From Pseudisothecium myosuroides (Eukaryota; Streptophyta; Bryopsida; Hypnales; Lembophyllaceae), in NCBI GenBank assembly GCA_951799445.1, contig OX637292.1:4777296-4841295 (forward strand): a stretch of 64,000 bases of DNA. The letters run 5' to 3'. The position numbers were made by a program, and so were the translations under genes. The notes beneath the pieces are model-generated. The model did no database searches and was not told the origin of the DNA. It worked only from the letters and a program-made list of their open reading frames with translations. Position 1 is the first letter of the stretch. Every line of letters starts with the position of its first letter. Positions 24,167 through 35,900 of the stretch are shown here, piece by piece.

Positions 24167-26800
24167 TTGTTGCGACTAATCAGCTTCTGATCATCAGTGA
24201 CGGTCAGTCTGGGCACGATCGGTCTACTGTAGCTAGCGACCTCATGCCGTAGTTGCGATCGATGCACTTTTAATATGAGTAGTGAATTACAGTGATGACA
24301 TGACCATCATTTCTGTAGTGTGTTGTTGTCTTTCTGCCCTTGGGGCGAATAATTAATTGGAATGCTTCATGGTCACCGGGTGTGATGAGCTCTTTAATTT
24401 GCTAAGTTATGATACTACTCCTCACTGCACGATTGTGGTATTCTAGCCAGTGCATATTTTACTGCATGCATGAGCATCCTGGGTTTAATTCAGGAATTGA
24501 ATTTTTAGAACTGCAGGTAGCATAGTGATGCCTGTTCGCTGCGTGCTTTTTAAATTTAAGTAGTGTCAGGCATGTCTGAATGTCATGGTCGATCGGTCGA
24601 GATCAGTCTCCTCGTGTGTCAACCAATCATGTGTTGTATCCGGTGAGAAATCGCAGAGAGATATCTTAACCCTAGCTTGAACGTCAGAGGTTAGCGCGCG
24701 CATTCTAAAAAATACACTGAAAACCTAGTCCCAAGGGCTGAAATTTACGGGTTAAGTCCAGGAGAGGTTAAGATTTTACATACTGTTGTATTACACCCGG
24801 CCGTGACAGCACTAGAGTCAACGTCCCATTGATGAAGGAGTGTAGTAGACTTTAAGCACAAGAATCCCTGTCTTTCAAGCTGCTTGACCCTCATTAGGAT
24901 CATGGATACTATTTGCATCACTTTTAGGCGGCGTTAATACATCAGTCTACATGCGGAGGAGTGAAATTTTGGGGGATTTTTTAGTATAGTCGAGAGAGCT
25001 TTGGGCATAAGATAAAGCCGAATTTGTTGAATTTCAATTTCTTCTGAAATTTTAAAGTCAGATTGCAATCACAGGGACCTCATAATGAATATCCAGTGTG
25101 CAAAATGTTCACACAGGGCAGATGGTCTCACAATCACGTATATGCCAAGTGATAGTAAATACCCGATTTCCATTCATAGACATTCGGCCATTGATCATCT
25201 TGCGCTAGCTAAAAAATCCAAGTAGGGCACGGGATCAGGTCCCTACTGAATGTATTAAGTCTCACTGAAATAACTTAACTTAATTAGATACTGGTGATGA
25301 AATCCGACACGAGGACTGTCTTGCACGTGAATCCAGAGGTTGCATCACTTCACTATCATATCATTGATATGAACATCCGTTGCAGAGTAAAACTAATTCG
25401 GACCACATAATTTCGGAACTCTGTACTAGAAATGCAGAAGATTGAAGAAACTCGACATTTCCCAACATTGCTATTGCGGACCATCAATTTATTCAACTTC
25501 ATTAAGTGTTATTGTCAGAGCAAACTTCCAATCTAATGACCAGGGATTAAGTCATTGCACAAAAATGCAGTATTAGATATAAGTTTATGAGAGTTCATTT
25601 TCAAGTGTAGAAACCTAGATTGGGGTTTGACAAACCAAAACTTTCTACTAGGAAACCTGTCAATGTTTGGATGTGGTCCCAACAAGTGATACCTGAAATG
25701 ACCTCATCAATTAAGTATTTAAGTTGTGTTGAACTTAAACTAAGTTTGGGCTTGTGTTGCTTGATATTGAATATGGATCCCTTAGCTAGTCAATTGCAAG
25801 AATTTTTTACTATAGTTGTGGGGGCTTTGGAATACTTTAAAGTTAGAAAAAAATTTAAATTTTAAAAATATGGTCACTATAGAATAAAGACCTTTATGAA
25901 GATTTTACCCTTGAAAGGAGATAGAGCGTAGAATAATTTTTTAAGTAGGAAAACTAAAAAGTGTAAAATCTTAAGTACTAAATTGGTATATTGATGTTTT
26001 AATTTGTAAAAAACTAGAAAGATATTTTAAAAAAATATAATAATCATCCATTTGTAAAAATTAAATCCATGGAGATGGTCATTTACCACAAGAACTACTA
26101 AAAGAATAATTTCTATATTTCAAACTACATGTAGAAAGAAGCTTAATTTGTTGACTTCCATACATTATAGAGTTAATTATTTTTAATTGCTAATCTACTA
26201 GAAGACCATCCCCTCCAAAAAAACAATTAGCTAAAGATGGGTGATAGAAAATAGTATGTACAAGTATTTTTTTTGCAATTGCCTAGCTTATGTGTATGAG
26301 TACTATGTTGATAGTTGCCATTGATTCTAACTCAAAACATTAGAGAAAACTAAAAAAAATAATACTTTGGACCAAAAATGAATTTGGTGATCATTTTTCT
26401 ATGTAAATTATATTGCTATTTATAGTCAACCAAACCTAGGCTTGCTCCTTCAAAAATATCCCTATTATTTTGGCTAATTGCTTAGATAATCTTTCGCCAA
26501 AATGAATTGACAAAAATATATCAAAGTCATCACACATGTGAAATATAAGACAAAAATGTAGAAAGGAGGAAAGTATCTATGAGAAAACATCAAATGTAAA
26601 AATTTCAATTTGTTTTTTGGGGGGAAAGTATGTTTTCATTTCATTATTTTATTCAAATATCCTCAAGGCTATAAAATTGGTATAATATTTCTAAAAATGT
26701 ACTTCAACATCAATAATGTACACCTTAAGTAAACTAGGTTTAATTTATTTTATATACACTGATATCTAATAAGCCATGATTTCCTCAATGGAGTTCTTTG
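24167..26800. other. 3' flank and AT-rich intergenic
   Basis: The first few hundred bases are probably the 3' UTR of the STIG1-like gene. Beyond that only one open frame above 80 codons exists (25620-25865, plus), without a recognisable motif. Confidence 0.45.
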
Positions 26801-29520
26801 TACTGTTGAAAAATTCTAAGCAAGAAAGGATGCATGGATTTTGTTTCATGGCGTTTGGACATACAGTTTGAAAGTTATTGAATTTCAAAGTTTTTATGAA
26901 TTAGAAAATTGAAGCAAATCATCTTTTATTTTGGAAAAACCATAACTTTTACATTGCATGTCCAAATGCCACAAAACAAAGCTCTTGCACTCCTTTGTGC
27001 GTAGAGCTTTCTATTTGAATTAGTTTGTGGCATTTAGACTTACATTGTGAAAGTTATGAATTTTTTTAATTAGAAAATTGAATTAAGTTATCTTTTATTT
27101 TGAAAAAATCATAATTTTTACATTGCATGTCCAAATGCCACGAAAAAATTTCCTTGCACTCCTTTGTGCATAAAATTTTTAATTTGTATCAAGAATGCAA
27201 CTTCTCACACCCTAACAAAGCCCTTGTACTCCTTCATGTATAAAAAATATTGAATTTTAAAGTTTTTACAAAATCAAAAATTCAAAATGATTTTTACTTT
27301 TATTTTGGTTGTGGCAATGACACAGGTGCAAACTGTCCATACCTTAAATTAGGTTGTTTGTTTGTTTTGTTTGATACGCTGACATCTAACATACCGTGAG
27401 GCGTCATGCAACACTCTTGAAACCGCTCAAAAGCTCTTGGCAAGGAGGGGTGCACGGACTTTGTTTTGTGGCATTTAGACCTATGGTGTGGAAGTTATTG
27501 AATTTGAAAGTTTTTATGAATTTGAAAATTAAATTAAATTATCTTTTATTTTAGAAAATTTGTGACTTTCATGATGGATGTCCAAACACCATGGCATGAA
27601 ACAAAGGCCTTGCACTCCTTCATGCATAGAGCTTTCTATTTGTGCTAATTCTGTGGTGTTTGGATCTACGGTGTAAAAGTTATGGATTTTTTAAAATTAA
27701 AAAATAGAATTAATCCCTAAAGTTCCATGACTATGTTTTCACCGAAAACACTCAAAAACTGCCATTTGTAGTACAAGTTCCAAATTTAAAAAAAAAAAAG
27801 CTTTTTTGACACATGTAACCATAGGATCTTATAGTAAACTAGTTTAAGAAGATGTGGAAAAAAAATTCAGAATTTTCCACCATGCGAATTGGAAGATATT
27901 AGCATTTGAATTGGCAAAAATCCTTTTTTTGTTCCTGCAAAAAACAGGGCAGTTGCACTTCACAAGGTCACATTTGTATGAAAAAATGTCCAAAATGGTG
28001 GTGCTTCTTTGAATTATTTTTCCTAAACAAGTTGGCTACATGCTTAAAATTTTTCAAATCATTTGGAATAGTACAACATATACAAAAAAAATAGTAAGTA
28101 GAAAGAAATAGAGAATGATCCAAAATACTAAATTGTTAAGAATTTAATTATGGAATTGAAAAATGTCAATCCCAATGGTTGTAATGTTGTAATAAACAAC
28201 CTAAATCCTAATATTTTATTTTTTTCAAAAAGTATTAAAAATTGAGTTAAATAAACAACTTCAAAGTTTATTTCAGAGTAGAGAATCCGTAACTGCCCGC
28301 AAACTAAAAAAACCCATAACTTTTTACTCATTGGTCGAAATAGAATGATTTAAAGCTTTCCACGTATATATAATTCTAGAAAACCAATTTCAAATTTTTA
28401 TTTTTGAAAAAAGTGATTTTTTCAAATCTGCCCGGACTGCCCGAGTTGACCAACAAACAACATTTTTGGCCATAACTTTTGACTTGTATTTCCAAATGCC
28501 ATGAAATTTTATGCACATGAAAGGATATTCCTCATCCCCACCTTTTGTAAAAATGTCAGCCCAAAATATGCAAATCTCCAATCACAAGTACCTGCCCAAA
28601 AAATTTATGTTGCCAAAAAAGGCATGTTGGTCCTTTAGTGGTTAAATACTTTTATTTTGAAAAAAACAAAACTTTCATAGGGCATGCCCAAACGCCATGA
28701 AACAAAGCCCTTGCACTCCTTTGGGCATAGACCTTTCTATTTGTACCAACAATGCAACCTCACACTATGGTGTGAAAGTTATTGAATTCAAATTTTTAAT
28801 GAAATAAAAAAATAAATTTTTATTTTTATTTTTATTTTGGTTGTGGCAACCGCACAGGGTACACTAGTTATACCTTGAGTTAGGTTGTTTGTTTTGTTTG
28901 ATACAATGAAATCTAAGAAATCATGAGTCTTCCATCGACACTAATAATACCATTGGAAAGCTCTCTGCGAAGAGTGGTGCACAAACTTTGTTTCGTGGCA
29001 TTTAAACCTACGGTGTGAAAGTTATTGAATTTCAAAGTTTTTTTGAATTAAAATTTTGAATTAAATCATCTTTTATTTTGGAATTACCATAAATTTTACA
29101 TTGCATGTCCAATGCCACCAATCAAAGCCTTCGCACAGAGCTTTCTATTTGTATCAAAGACTGCAACCTCTAACATAAAAAGATATTGACTTTAAAAAAA
29201 CTTATAAATTTACAAATTATTTTTTTCCTTCATTTTGGTTGTAGCAATGGCACAAGGTACACTAGTATATACCTTAAGTTAGGTTGCTTGTTTGATTTAT
29301 TTATTTGGTAAGATCTTCCGAATGTATCGTGTGCATTCCCCGGTTGCGTTCTTAATACGGTTGAAAAGCTCTCTACAAAGAGGGGTGCAAGGGCTTTGTT
29401 TTGATGCATTTGGGTTTTAGATGTAAATGATATTCAATTACAAAGCTTTTATAAATTAAAATTTCTAAAAATTACTTTTACTTTTATTTTTGCTATAGCA
29501 ATGGCACACAACACACTATC
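26800..29520. repeat. Decayed tandem repeat array, units about 170-600 bp
   Basis: About six diverged copies of a block with CGTTTGGAC..TGTGAAAGTTATTGAATTT, TCATCTTTTATTTTGGAAAA, ACATTGCATGTCCAAATGCC and CTTGCACTCCTT can be followed at about 26840, 27015, 27470, 27640/28646, 28985 and 29395. A second block (GGTTGTGGCAA..TTAGGTTGTTTGTTT) recurs near 27300, 28850 and 29240. The array is cut by a TTAA-type element at 27714-28641. Non-coding; origin unknown. Confidence 0.65.
27714..28641. mobile_element. TTAA-type element, 928 bp, perfect TTAA duplication
   Basis: The best-preserved junctions of the family: TTAA at 27710-27713 and again at 28642-28645, with ends TCCCTAAAGTTCC and (reverse complement) CCACTAAAGGACC. 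The flanking repeat array reads across when the element is removed, giving GAATTAAAT as the empty site, as in sister units (TTGAATTAAAT). TTAA duplication with CCC-type ends is the signature of piggyBac-like transposons. No transposase frame is present. Confidence 0.75.
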
Positions 29521-30235
29521 TAGTAAGAATGTAATCAAATGTTGCACAATGCAAAAGAATCAAGTTAATACTGTAACTCTTAAACGCCGAAGGGGTGACC
29601 CTCGAAATCATCCTTTTCTATTACCGTGTGAATCAATAGCCTCCAAAATTACAAAAATACTCATTGCAAGTCAAACTACTGTAGAAAATCTTCCCTTTTC
29701 ACAACAAATTTTGAGGATGAACAATTGCACTTTTGTCCTATACAATTTGATTCTTTGTCATCCATCGGATACAAAACATCCGCTTCGGAGTTCAAGGGTT
29801 AAGTGAAAGACAGAATTTGTGCATCCCTGCCAAATGTTTTAGTTTTCTTATTATAAACATAAGGTTCAACAACTAACAAAATTTTAAATATTTAGCAAGA
29901 CTGTTTTTTTGCTATTAAAATTTTTATAAATTTGAAATAAATTAATTGGCATCTTATTTTAATTTTTTTCCAAAACTTGCTTCGCAAATATTGTAAGTTG
30001 ATTTTATTACAAAAAGAATTTGAACATCACAAAGGCCATTATACAACAATAAATTCTATTGTCATTTTCTGTCATTTTAAGGCCTCCAAAACGTGTAAGA
30101 TTTTTTAATTTATCACTCTTTTGTCACTCTTGAAATATGCAATGTATAATAAAATACAATGAAGATGGATTATTTTTTACGTATTTCCACATTTGATATT
30201 TACATCCTGGTCTACTACAATACTAAAGATATTTA
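29521..30235. other. Intergenic, nothing recognisable
   Basis: A 101-codon frame at 29501-29806 has no motif. No repeat could be matched. The left arm of the large palindrome begins at 30236. Confidence 0.4.
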
Positions 30236-32568
30236 ATTCTAAAGAAAAAATCCAAATCCAGATAGAAGACAAGAATTATTTGTGTAAAATATAAGCAAAG
30301 GGAGCAAAATCTTAGAAAATTTAACTCTAGAGCTCAAAGGATGAAGGAACCTTAATTCTCATCTTAACTCCTAGAAGCCTAAAGGACACCATTGAGAAAA
30401 ACACATGAACTGATATTAAAAGTGGATTACAACAATCCTTTTTCCAATTTGTCAGCAAACTTTCATTGAAAGAAGGCCTTATCCCATGTCATAAAAGTAA
30501 GCATTCTATGACAAATTTCTTGAATATCCAATAAATAGCACATTATAGTAGATTTAATAAAAATCTTTTATATATACATACAAAAATAATATCAACTTCC
30601 ATTCTGTATACAATATCTAAGCAATCTATAATTTGTAGATTCTAAACATTAAATCCACCTCATGGACTATAATCTCTTTAGTGGTTTCTAACTTTTATGC
30701 CAAGCAATATCTTCACTTTGAAATATATTTATCAATTATTGTCTACAAAGATTAGATGTAAAAATAAATAAATATTTTAGAAAATAGCGCAAGTGGTTTG
30801 AATTCAATTAAGCTTCAAACTTAATTAGAATGAAAAATTCATATCTAATTGACAGACATTCACCCTAAAATTTCAAGACAAAATTAATAAATTTAAAAGA
30901 TGAATCAAATGGCATTCAATATTATAATAACTTGAATTGAAAATCTAGAAGTTCAAAGCATTATTTTGGGCTTCATATAGAATTTAATATCTTAAGATGT
31001 CTACTTAGATTAAAGTTTAATCTAGTTGTTCAAAATCTCCTCTTATTTATATATTTCTTACTAAATTGCATGTAAATCCTTTAGAAATTTGGCCTTCTAA
31101 AATAAATTTTCATCAAAAATAGTCTATTATTTGGGTATTATGGTATAATCCCAGCAATGTGATCTTTATAGTTATTGCAAATGAGTGTAAGCAAGGTAGA
31201 ATGCTCATAAAAAGTGAACTGCATTATGCTCTTAGAGCCACTTTTGCCTAAAACTAGAATCTTCTTTTATATTATTATATGTTTACTTTTCTAAACTTGT
31301 TCTTTTCAACCCTAATTACTATTAAAAATAAATGCATTGATTTCAAGAAAAAGTTATTTTTTGAGGTGTACTTTGAATACTTTGAGTAGCTTCAGAAATA
31401 GAAAAAACAACAAAGTAGCTCAATAATGAACCTACGTACAAGATATTCAAAAACATTTTTTTTGCTTTTCCAAACATAAGTAGGTTACATGTAATCATGT
31501 ATGTGCATCAGGATTTGAAAAAAATGTATTGCTTCCTACTTTTCTTTACAAATTTTAAATATTTGAATAGCCTGATCTTCAATTTTTTTAAAACAACTTT
31601 TAAAAGACTACCACATCTATAAATGTCATGGAAAGATAAGCATTGGAGATGAAATTCAAATGCTCATGATTTTGCAAAAAAAAATGAGTACTTTTCAATA
31701 ATTCTAAAAGCTTCCTGGTTTCAACAAACACATAGTTTTAGTCAAGTTGGTTAAAATTAAAATTGCAAAACTTCAAAAACATTCTATATTATTTTGAATC
31801 CAAGGCAAATAAATAACACAAAGAAACCTCAAAAAATGAGATGCATTCATCAATGGAATAGCTTTTGGGCAATGCGATGGTCAATTGAACATATCTTCAT
31901 AATCCAATTACATTTTTTCATTACAAAATACCACTTCATCAACAAATTAGACCATATTATATTCAATTATGGTCACTCAAGGATAAAAAGAGACTAAAAA
32001 TAAGTTTAAGCAATTTTAAGTGAGACTACCATACTTGTTTATTTGTGTTCATAAAGTTGGCAAGTCTCTTTTAGTATTGAAAGGTCTTTTAAGGGTCTTT
32101 TCATTGAAAGCACTTGCATTGAGGAGATTGTTGGCATAAAGCATTTTTTACACTCTCTCCGCATTCCAACTTATAAAGCTCAAAACAACAAACATCACAA
32201 GATGATACAAAATAGAAAAATAGAAAATAGAAGACGCAAGGTTTAAACAATTTTTCAAAGAGTTTAAAGACACTTGGTTGCACTTGAAAATGAGCCAAGG
32301 GGCACAAACTTTATTTATTTTCAAATGAAATTTCCAAAAGAAACGTAGTAGCTATCCATATACAAATCCTATGCATGGCATGTTGATCAACATTATGCAA
32401 TACTATAGAAAGCAACTATGAGGCTCCAAAAATCATTTCATTTGGTAATATATTGTAATTTAAAAGCTAGCACTGTAGTGACTAGCCTAGACAATCCATG
32501 AGGACTATTAACAATTGATGTTATCCACAAATACAAAAAATTGTCAACATGGACACCGTTTGAACACT

Positions 32569-33021
32569 TCATGGAAGCATAGTTACGGGGTTGGGGTTGT
32601 GGGGGTTACAATCCGGCCCCGGGTTGGGCAAATCCCAGCATGGAGTAGGAACTGCGCGTGCCGGAATAGGGTTGTGGGGGTCGCAATCCGGCCCCGGGTT
32701 GGGCAAGTCCCAGCATGGAGTAGGAACTGCGCGTGCCGGAATAGGGTTGTGGGGGTTGCAATCCGGCCCCGGGTTGGGCAAGTCCCAGCATGGAGTAGGA
32801 ACTGCGCGTGTCGGAATGGGGTTGTGGGGGTCACAATCTGGTCCCGGGTTGGGCAAGTCCCAGCATGGAGTAGGAACTGCGCGTGCCGGAATGGGGTTGT
32901 GGGGGTCGCAATCTGGTCCCGGGTTGGGCAAGTCCCAACACGGAGTTGGAACGAGGCGTCCTTCTCCAGGAATGATAAACACAAGCACCGCAAATACCAA
33001 AACCACCGAGAGGCCCTTCAT
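32569..33021 (-). CDS. Secreted tandem-repeat Cys/Pro-rich peptide precursor, left copy
   Basis: Encodes 150 residues, identical as far as can be read to the copy on the other arm. A signal peptide (MKGLSVVLVFAVLVFIIPGEG) is followed by five tandem 25-residue units. Each unit begins VPTPCWDLPNPG, continues PDC(D/N)PHNP and ends IP(A/T)RA, with two cysteines ten positions apart and one arginine before the unit border. The last unit ends NPNPVTMLP. I do not recognise a named family. The layout (signal peptide, identical repeats, single-Arg junctions) resembles precursors cut into several peptides, or an extracellular Pro-rich protein. The start at the MKGLS methionine is chosen because it opens the signal peptide; a non-ATG extension upstream lies in the leader. 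Confidence 0.8.
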   Translation of the reverse strand: MKGLSVVLVFAVLVFIIPGEGRLVPTPCWDLPNPGPDCDPHNPIPARAVPTPCWDLPNPGPDCDPHNPIPTRAVPTPCWDLPNPGPDCNPHNPIPARAVPTPCWDLPNPGPDCDPHNPIPARAVPTPCWDLPNPGPDCNPHNPNPVTMLP

Positions 33022-33045
33022 TGTAAATATGATGACGATTTGTGT

Positions 33046-33563
33046 CTGCACTTGCAACAACAACAATGTATTAATTAGTTAGTGCAAGTTCAATTCTACA
33101 AGCTTTGTGTAATCTATAGAGTGCTTTGAAAGGGCATCACAAAAAGACATGCACATTTGATCTAGTGTATTTTCAAAGGATAACGCAATGAAAAGACATC
33201 TTAAAACATCCTTCTAAGGTGCAACAAATACAAAACCATTGGAAGTTGTCACAAGTACCAAAAAAATCAATCCTAAGGTACGATGTCAATGTGCAACAAA
33301 AAGCGTGATCCTTGAAGATTGTGCAATACTATTGAAGACACTCCACAAGTGCGCAATAGAAGTGCATCATAAAGATTAAAGAATAATCCAAGAAAGATTG
33401 CAATTGAACAACATAAAAGATCCAAACAATCAAATTACAAGGTGTGACAAAAAAAAATTTAAAGCATGTCAACAAGACGGCATGAAAAGAGACAATTGAA
33501 GTGAACAACAAAGAGGCATATCAATTGTAAAGTAGATAAAGCCAAGGATGGAAGGAGAGCTAC
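33046..33563 (-). other. 5'-UTR intron of the left peptide gene
   Basis: Mirror of the intron on the right arm: donor AAG|GTAGCTCTCC and acceptor TTGTTGCAAGTGCAG|AC, 24 bases before the start codon. Inferred from splice signals only. Confidence 0.5.
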
Positions 33564-33670
33564 CTTGCAATTTGCTAGTACGATCACTAGTATCCAACCA
33601 AAAAGCAAAAAACAACACTAAGCAATGAAGAGCAAAGAGGCGAATGGAAAAGTGGAAGAGCATGTTGGTA

Positions 33671-33838
33671 CTTATATAGTTAGAAAAAACCCCTACCAAC
33701 GAGACATTATGTAGGGATTGTGGATAATACTTTGCTACAACTGTATTATAAGATAGGATAGGATATACGGTAGGAGGATAGGATATAATAGAATAGGATA
33801 GGATAGGATACCCATGATAGGTATTAGACACGTGTCTA
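33671..33838 (-). promoter_or_regulatory. Promoter of the left peptide gene
   Basis: Mirror image of 35626-35793: a TATA box (CTATATAAG on the minus strand, 33679-33671), a TATCC/CCTAT pentamer array at about 33744-33813, and the 14-bp palindrome TAGACACGTGTCTA at 33825-33838. Confidence 0.55.
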
Positions 33839-34028
33839 CGACAATGAAATATTTTTTATTGTAATTCGTTGAAAAGTTTTGAACAAACAAAATAAGTTAA
33901 TTCTTCCATGATAACAAATAGTAAAGGTTCTTTGAATAATTTTATTCCATAAGAATGTGTCATAAAACAACAATCTAGGAAAGTTGTGAAGTATATCATT
34001 AAGTGTTGGAGGCTTTAGTTTTTAGCAA

Positions 34029-35435
34029 GGTAGTTGCAAGAAACACTTCACATTTTTCCTTCAAAAATGTAGTTTCTGTCTATAGTTCTTGCAATAATAT
34101 GTAAGTCTACCAGTGTTTTGTGTTAGTGACGCCATAACATATCTAAACCTTGAATTTAGAGCACTTGGAAATGTAAACCATTGATTCAGTACTATGTTGC
34201 ATTCTACAGTACAACATATTACTAAGGAGTACTAAAAAGACCACTGGATGCAGAAAATAGCAAAAAAAGGGTCTGTGGAGTTTATCATTTTTAGTAATTT
34301 AGAAAAAAGTCAAAAAAAGTCCATAGAAAAGTCCATTTTGCTAGAGAAGATTACACTCTCATTACCCCTAAAAATTCATAGAGGAAATGTTTTCCCTCTT
34401 CTCAGCCTTTGGGCAAAGGAAGGTCACTTTGACCCCATTTGTGCAACTGACATGTTGATATTTTCAGAAAAACTCATTGCCAACTACTATAATTGTAGTA
34501 AACCTCCATCATGTCCAATGTGTGGCTTCAAATTTGCATTTTTGGGTAAGGNNNNNNNNNNNNNNNNNNNNNNNNNNNNNNNNNNNNNNNNNNNNNNNNN
34601 NNNNNNNNNNNNNNNNNNNNNNNNNNNNNNNNNNNNNNNNNNNNNNNNNNNNNNNNNNNNNNNNNNNNNNNNNNNNNNNNNNNNNNNNNNNNNNNNNNNN
34701 NNNNNNNNNNNNNNNNNNNNNNNNNNNNNNNNNNNNNNNNNNNNNNNNNNNTGCTTCGTTTGTCTGTTTGGCATTAAGTTTGGATTGAAGGTAGATGCTG
34801 TAGTTTCAGACTTTGAATAGTTTTTTTTAAATATTTTCAAAATATTTTACTATTTTTAACTTGCCCCCAATTGGATGTCTACCTTGGTCATTTTTAAGGT
34901 TTTAAGTCCTATTCCTTACCCAAAAATGCAAATTTGAAGCCACACATTGGACATGATGGAGGTTTACTACAATTATAGTAGTTGGCAATGAGTTTTTCTG
35001 AAAATATCAACATGTCAGTTGCACAAATGGGGTCAAAGTGACCTTCCTTTGCCCAAAGGCTGAGAAGAGGGAAAACATTTCCTCTATGAATTTTTAGGGG
35101 TAATGAGAGTGTAATCTTCTCTAGCAAAATGGACTTTTCTATGGACTTTTTTTGACTTTTTTCTAAATTACTAAAAATGATAAACTCCACAGACCCTTTT
35201 TTTGCTATTTTCTGCATCCAGTGGTCTTTTTAGTACTCCTTAGTAATATGTTGTACTGTAGAATGCAACATAGTACTGAATCAATGGTTTACATTTCCAA
35301 GTGCTCTAAATTCAAGGTTTAGATATGTTATGGCGTCACTAACACAAAACACTGGTAGACTTACATATTATTGCAAGAACTATAGACAGAAACTACATTT
35401 TGAAGGAAAAATGTGAAGTGTTTCTTGCAACTACC
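34029..35435. mobile_element. Long inverted-repeat element at the palindrome centre (gapped)
   Basis: Both ends read GGTAGTTGCAAGAAACACTT inward, the terminus type of the 10830-17204 element. The block at 34838-34935 (GCCCCCAATTGGATG and ACCCAAAAATGCAAATTTGAAGC) matches 16078-16760, so this is the same family. About 1.4 kb including 200 N. Its own flanks are reverse complements of each other, which transposition alone does not produce. A 101-codon frame in each arm (34248 and 35217 starts) runs into the gap and shows no family motif. Confidence 0.6.
34552..34751. other. Assembly gap of 200 N
   Basis: Exactly 200 undetermined bases, which suggests a fixed-size scaffold gap of unknown true length. 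It sits next to the palindrome axis (about 34732). Confidence 0.95.
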
Positions 35436-35625
35436 TTGCTAAAAACTAAAGCCTCCAACACTTAATGATATACTTCACAACTTTCCTAGATTGTTGTTTT
35501 ATGACACATTCTTATGGAATAAAATTATTCAAAGAACCTTTACTATTTGTTATCATGGAAGAATTAACTTATTTTGTTTGTTCAAAACTTTTCAACGAAT
35601 TACAATAAAAAATATTTCATTGTCG

Positions 35626-35793
35626 TAGACACGTGTCTAATACCTATCATGGGTATCCTATCCTATCCTATTCTATTATATCCTATCCTCCTACCGTATA
35701 TCCTATCCTATCTTATAATACAGTTGTAGCAAAGTATTATCCACAATCCCTACATAATGTCTCGTTGGTAGGGGTTTTTTCTAACTATATAAG
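35626..35793 (+). promoter_or_regulatory. Promoter of the right peptide gene
   Basis: Three elements stand in order. TAGACACGTGTCTA (35626-35639) is a perfect 14-bp palindrome containing a CACGTG G-box core. An array of TATCC/CCTAT pentamers follows at about 35651-35720, the complement of GGATA (I-box/GATA-like) motifs. A TATA box CTATATAAG lies at 35785-35793. Transcription would start near 35815-35825. G-box and I-box motifs are known plant light and stress elements; the regulation here is inferred. Confidence 0.6.
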
Positions 35794-35900
35794 TACCAAC
35801 ATGCTCTTCCACTTTTCCATTCGCCTCTTTGCTCTTCATTGCTTAGTGTTGTTTTTTGCTTTTTGGTTGGATACTAGTGATCGTACTAGCAAATTGCAAG

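Larger units (their letters stand above)
30236..34551. repeat. Left arm of a 9-kb palindrome
   Basis: 4316 bases that match the reverse complement of 34914-39228. Paired positions add up to 69464 (69465 inside the indel). Differences seen by eye: a 1-base length change in an A-run near 34072, and single-base changes near 30260 and 30325. Homology stops abruptly at 30236, where the flanks on the two sides become unrelated. The arm contains one copy of the repeat-peptide gene and half of a long inverted-repeat element. Confidence 0.9.

Noticed and set aside
32515..33082. Long open frames on the opposite strand and in other frames of the 75-bp repeats (up to 187 codons)
   Set aside because: A repeat with a unit length divisible by three and no stop in a frame stays open in that frame for the whole array. 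Only the frame with the signal peptide and the regular cysteines is credible. The same applies to 36382-36949.
33469..33831. A 120-codon frame beginning with Tyr/Pro/Ile-rich repeats (and its mirror at 35633-35995)
   Set aside because: The repeats are the pentamer array of the promoter read as codons, and the frame crosses the inferred TATA box and 5'-UTR intron.
34248..34820. A 190-codon open frame running through the N gap
   Set aside because: It is open partly because N codons do not count as stops. The readable part has no motif, lies in a non-coding inverted-repeat element, and has an exact mirror on the other arm.
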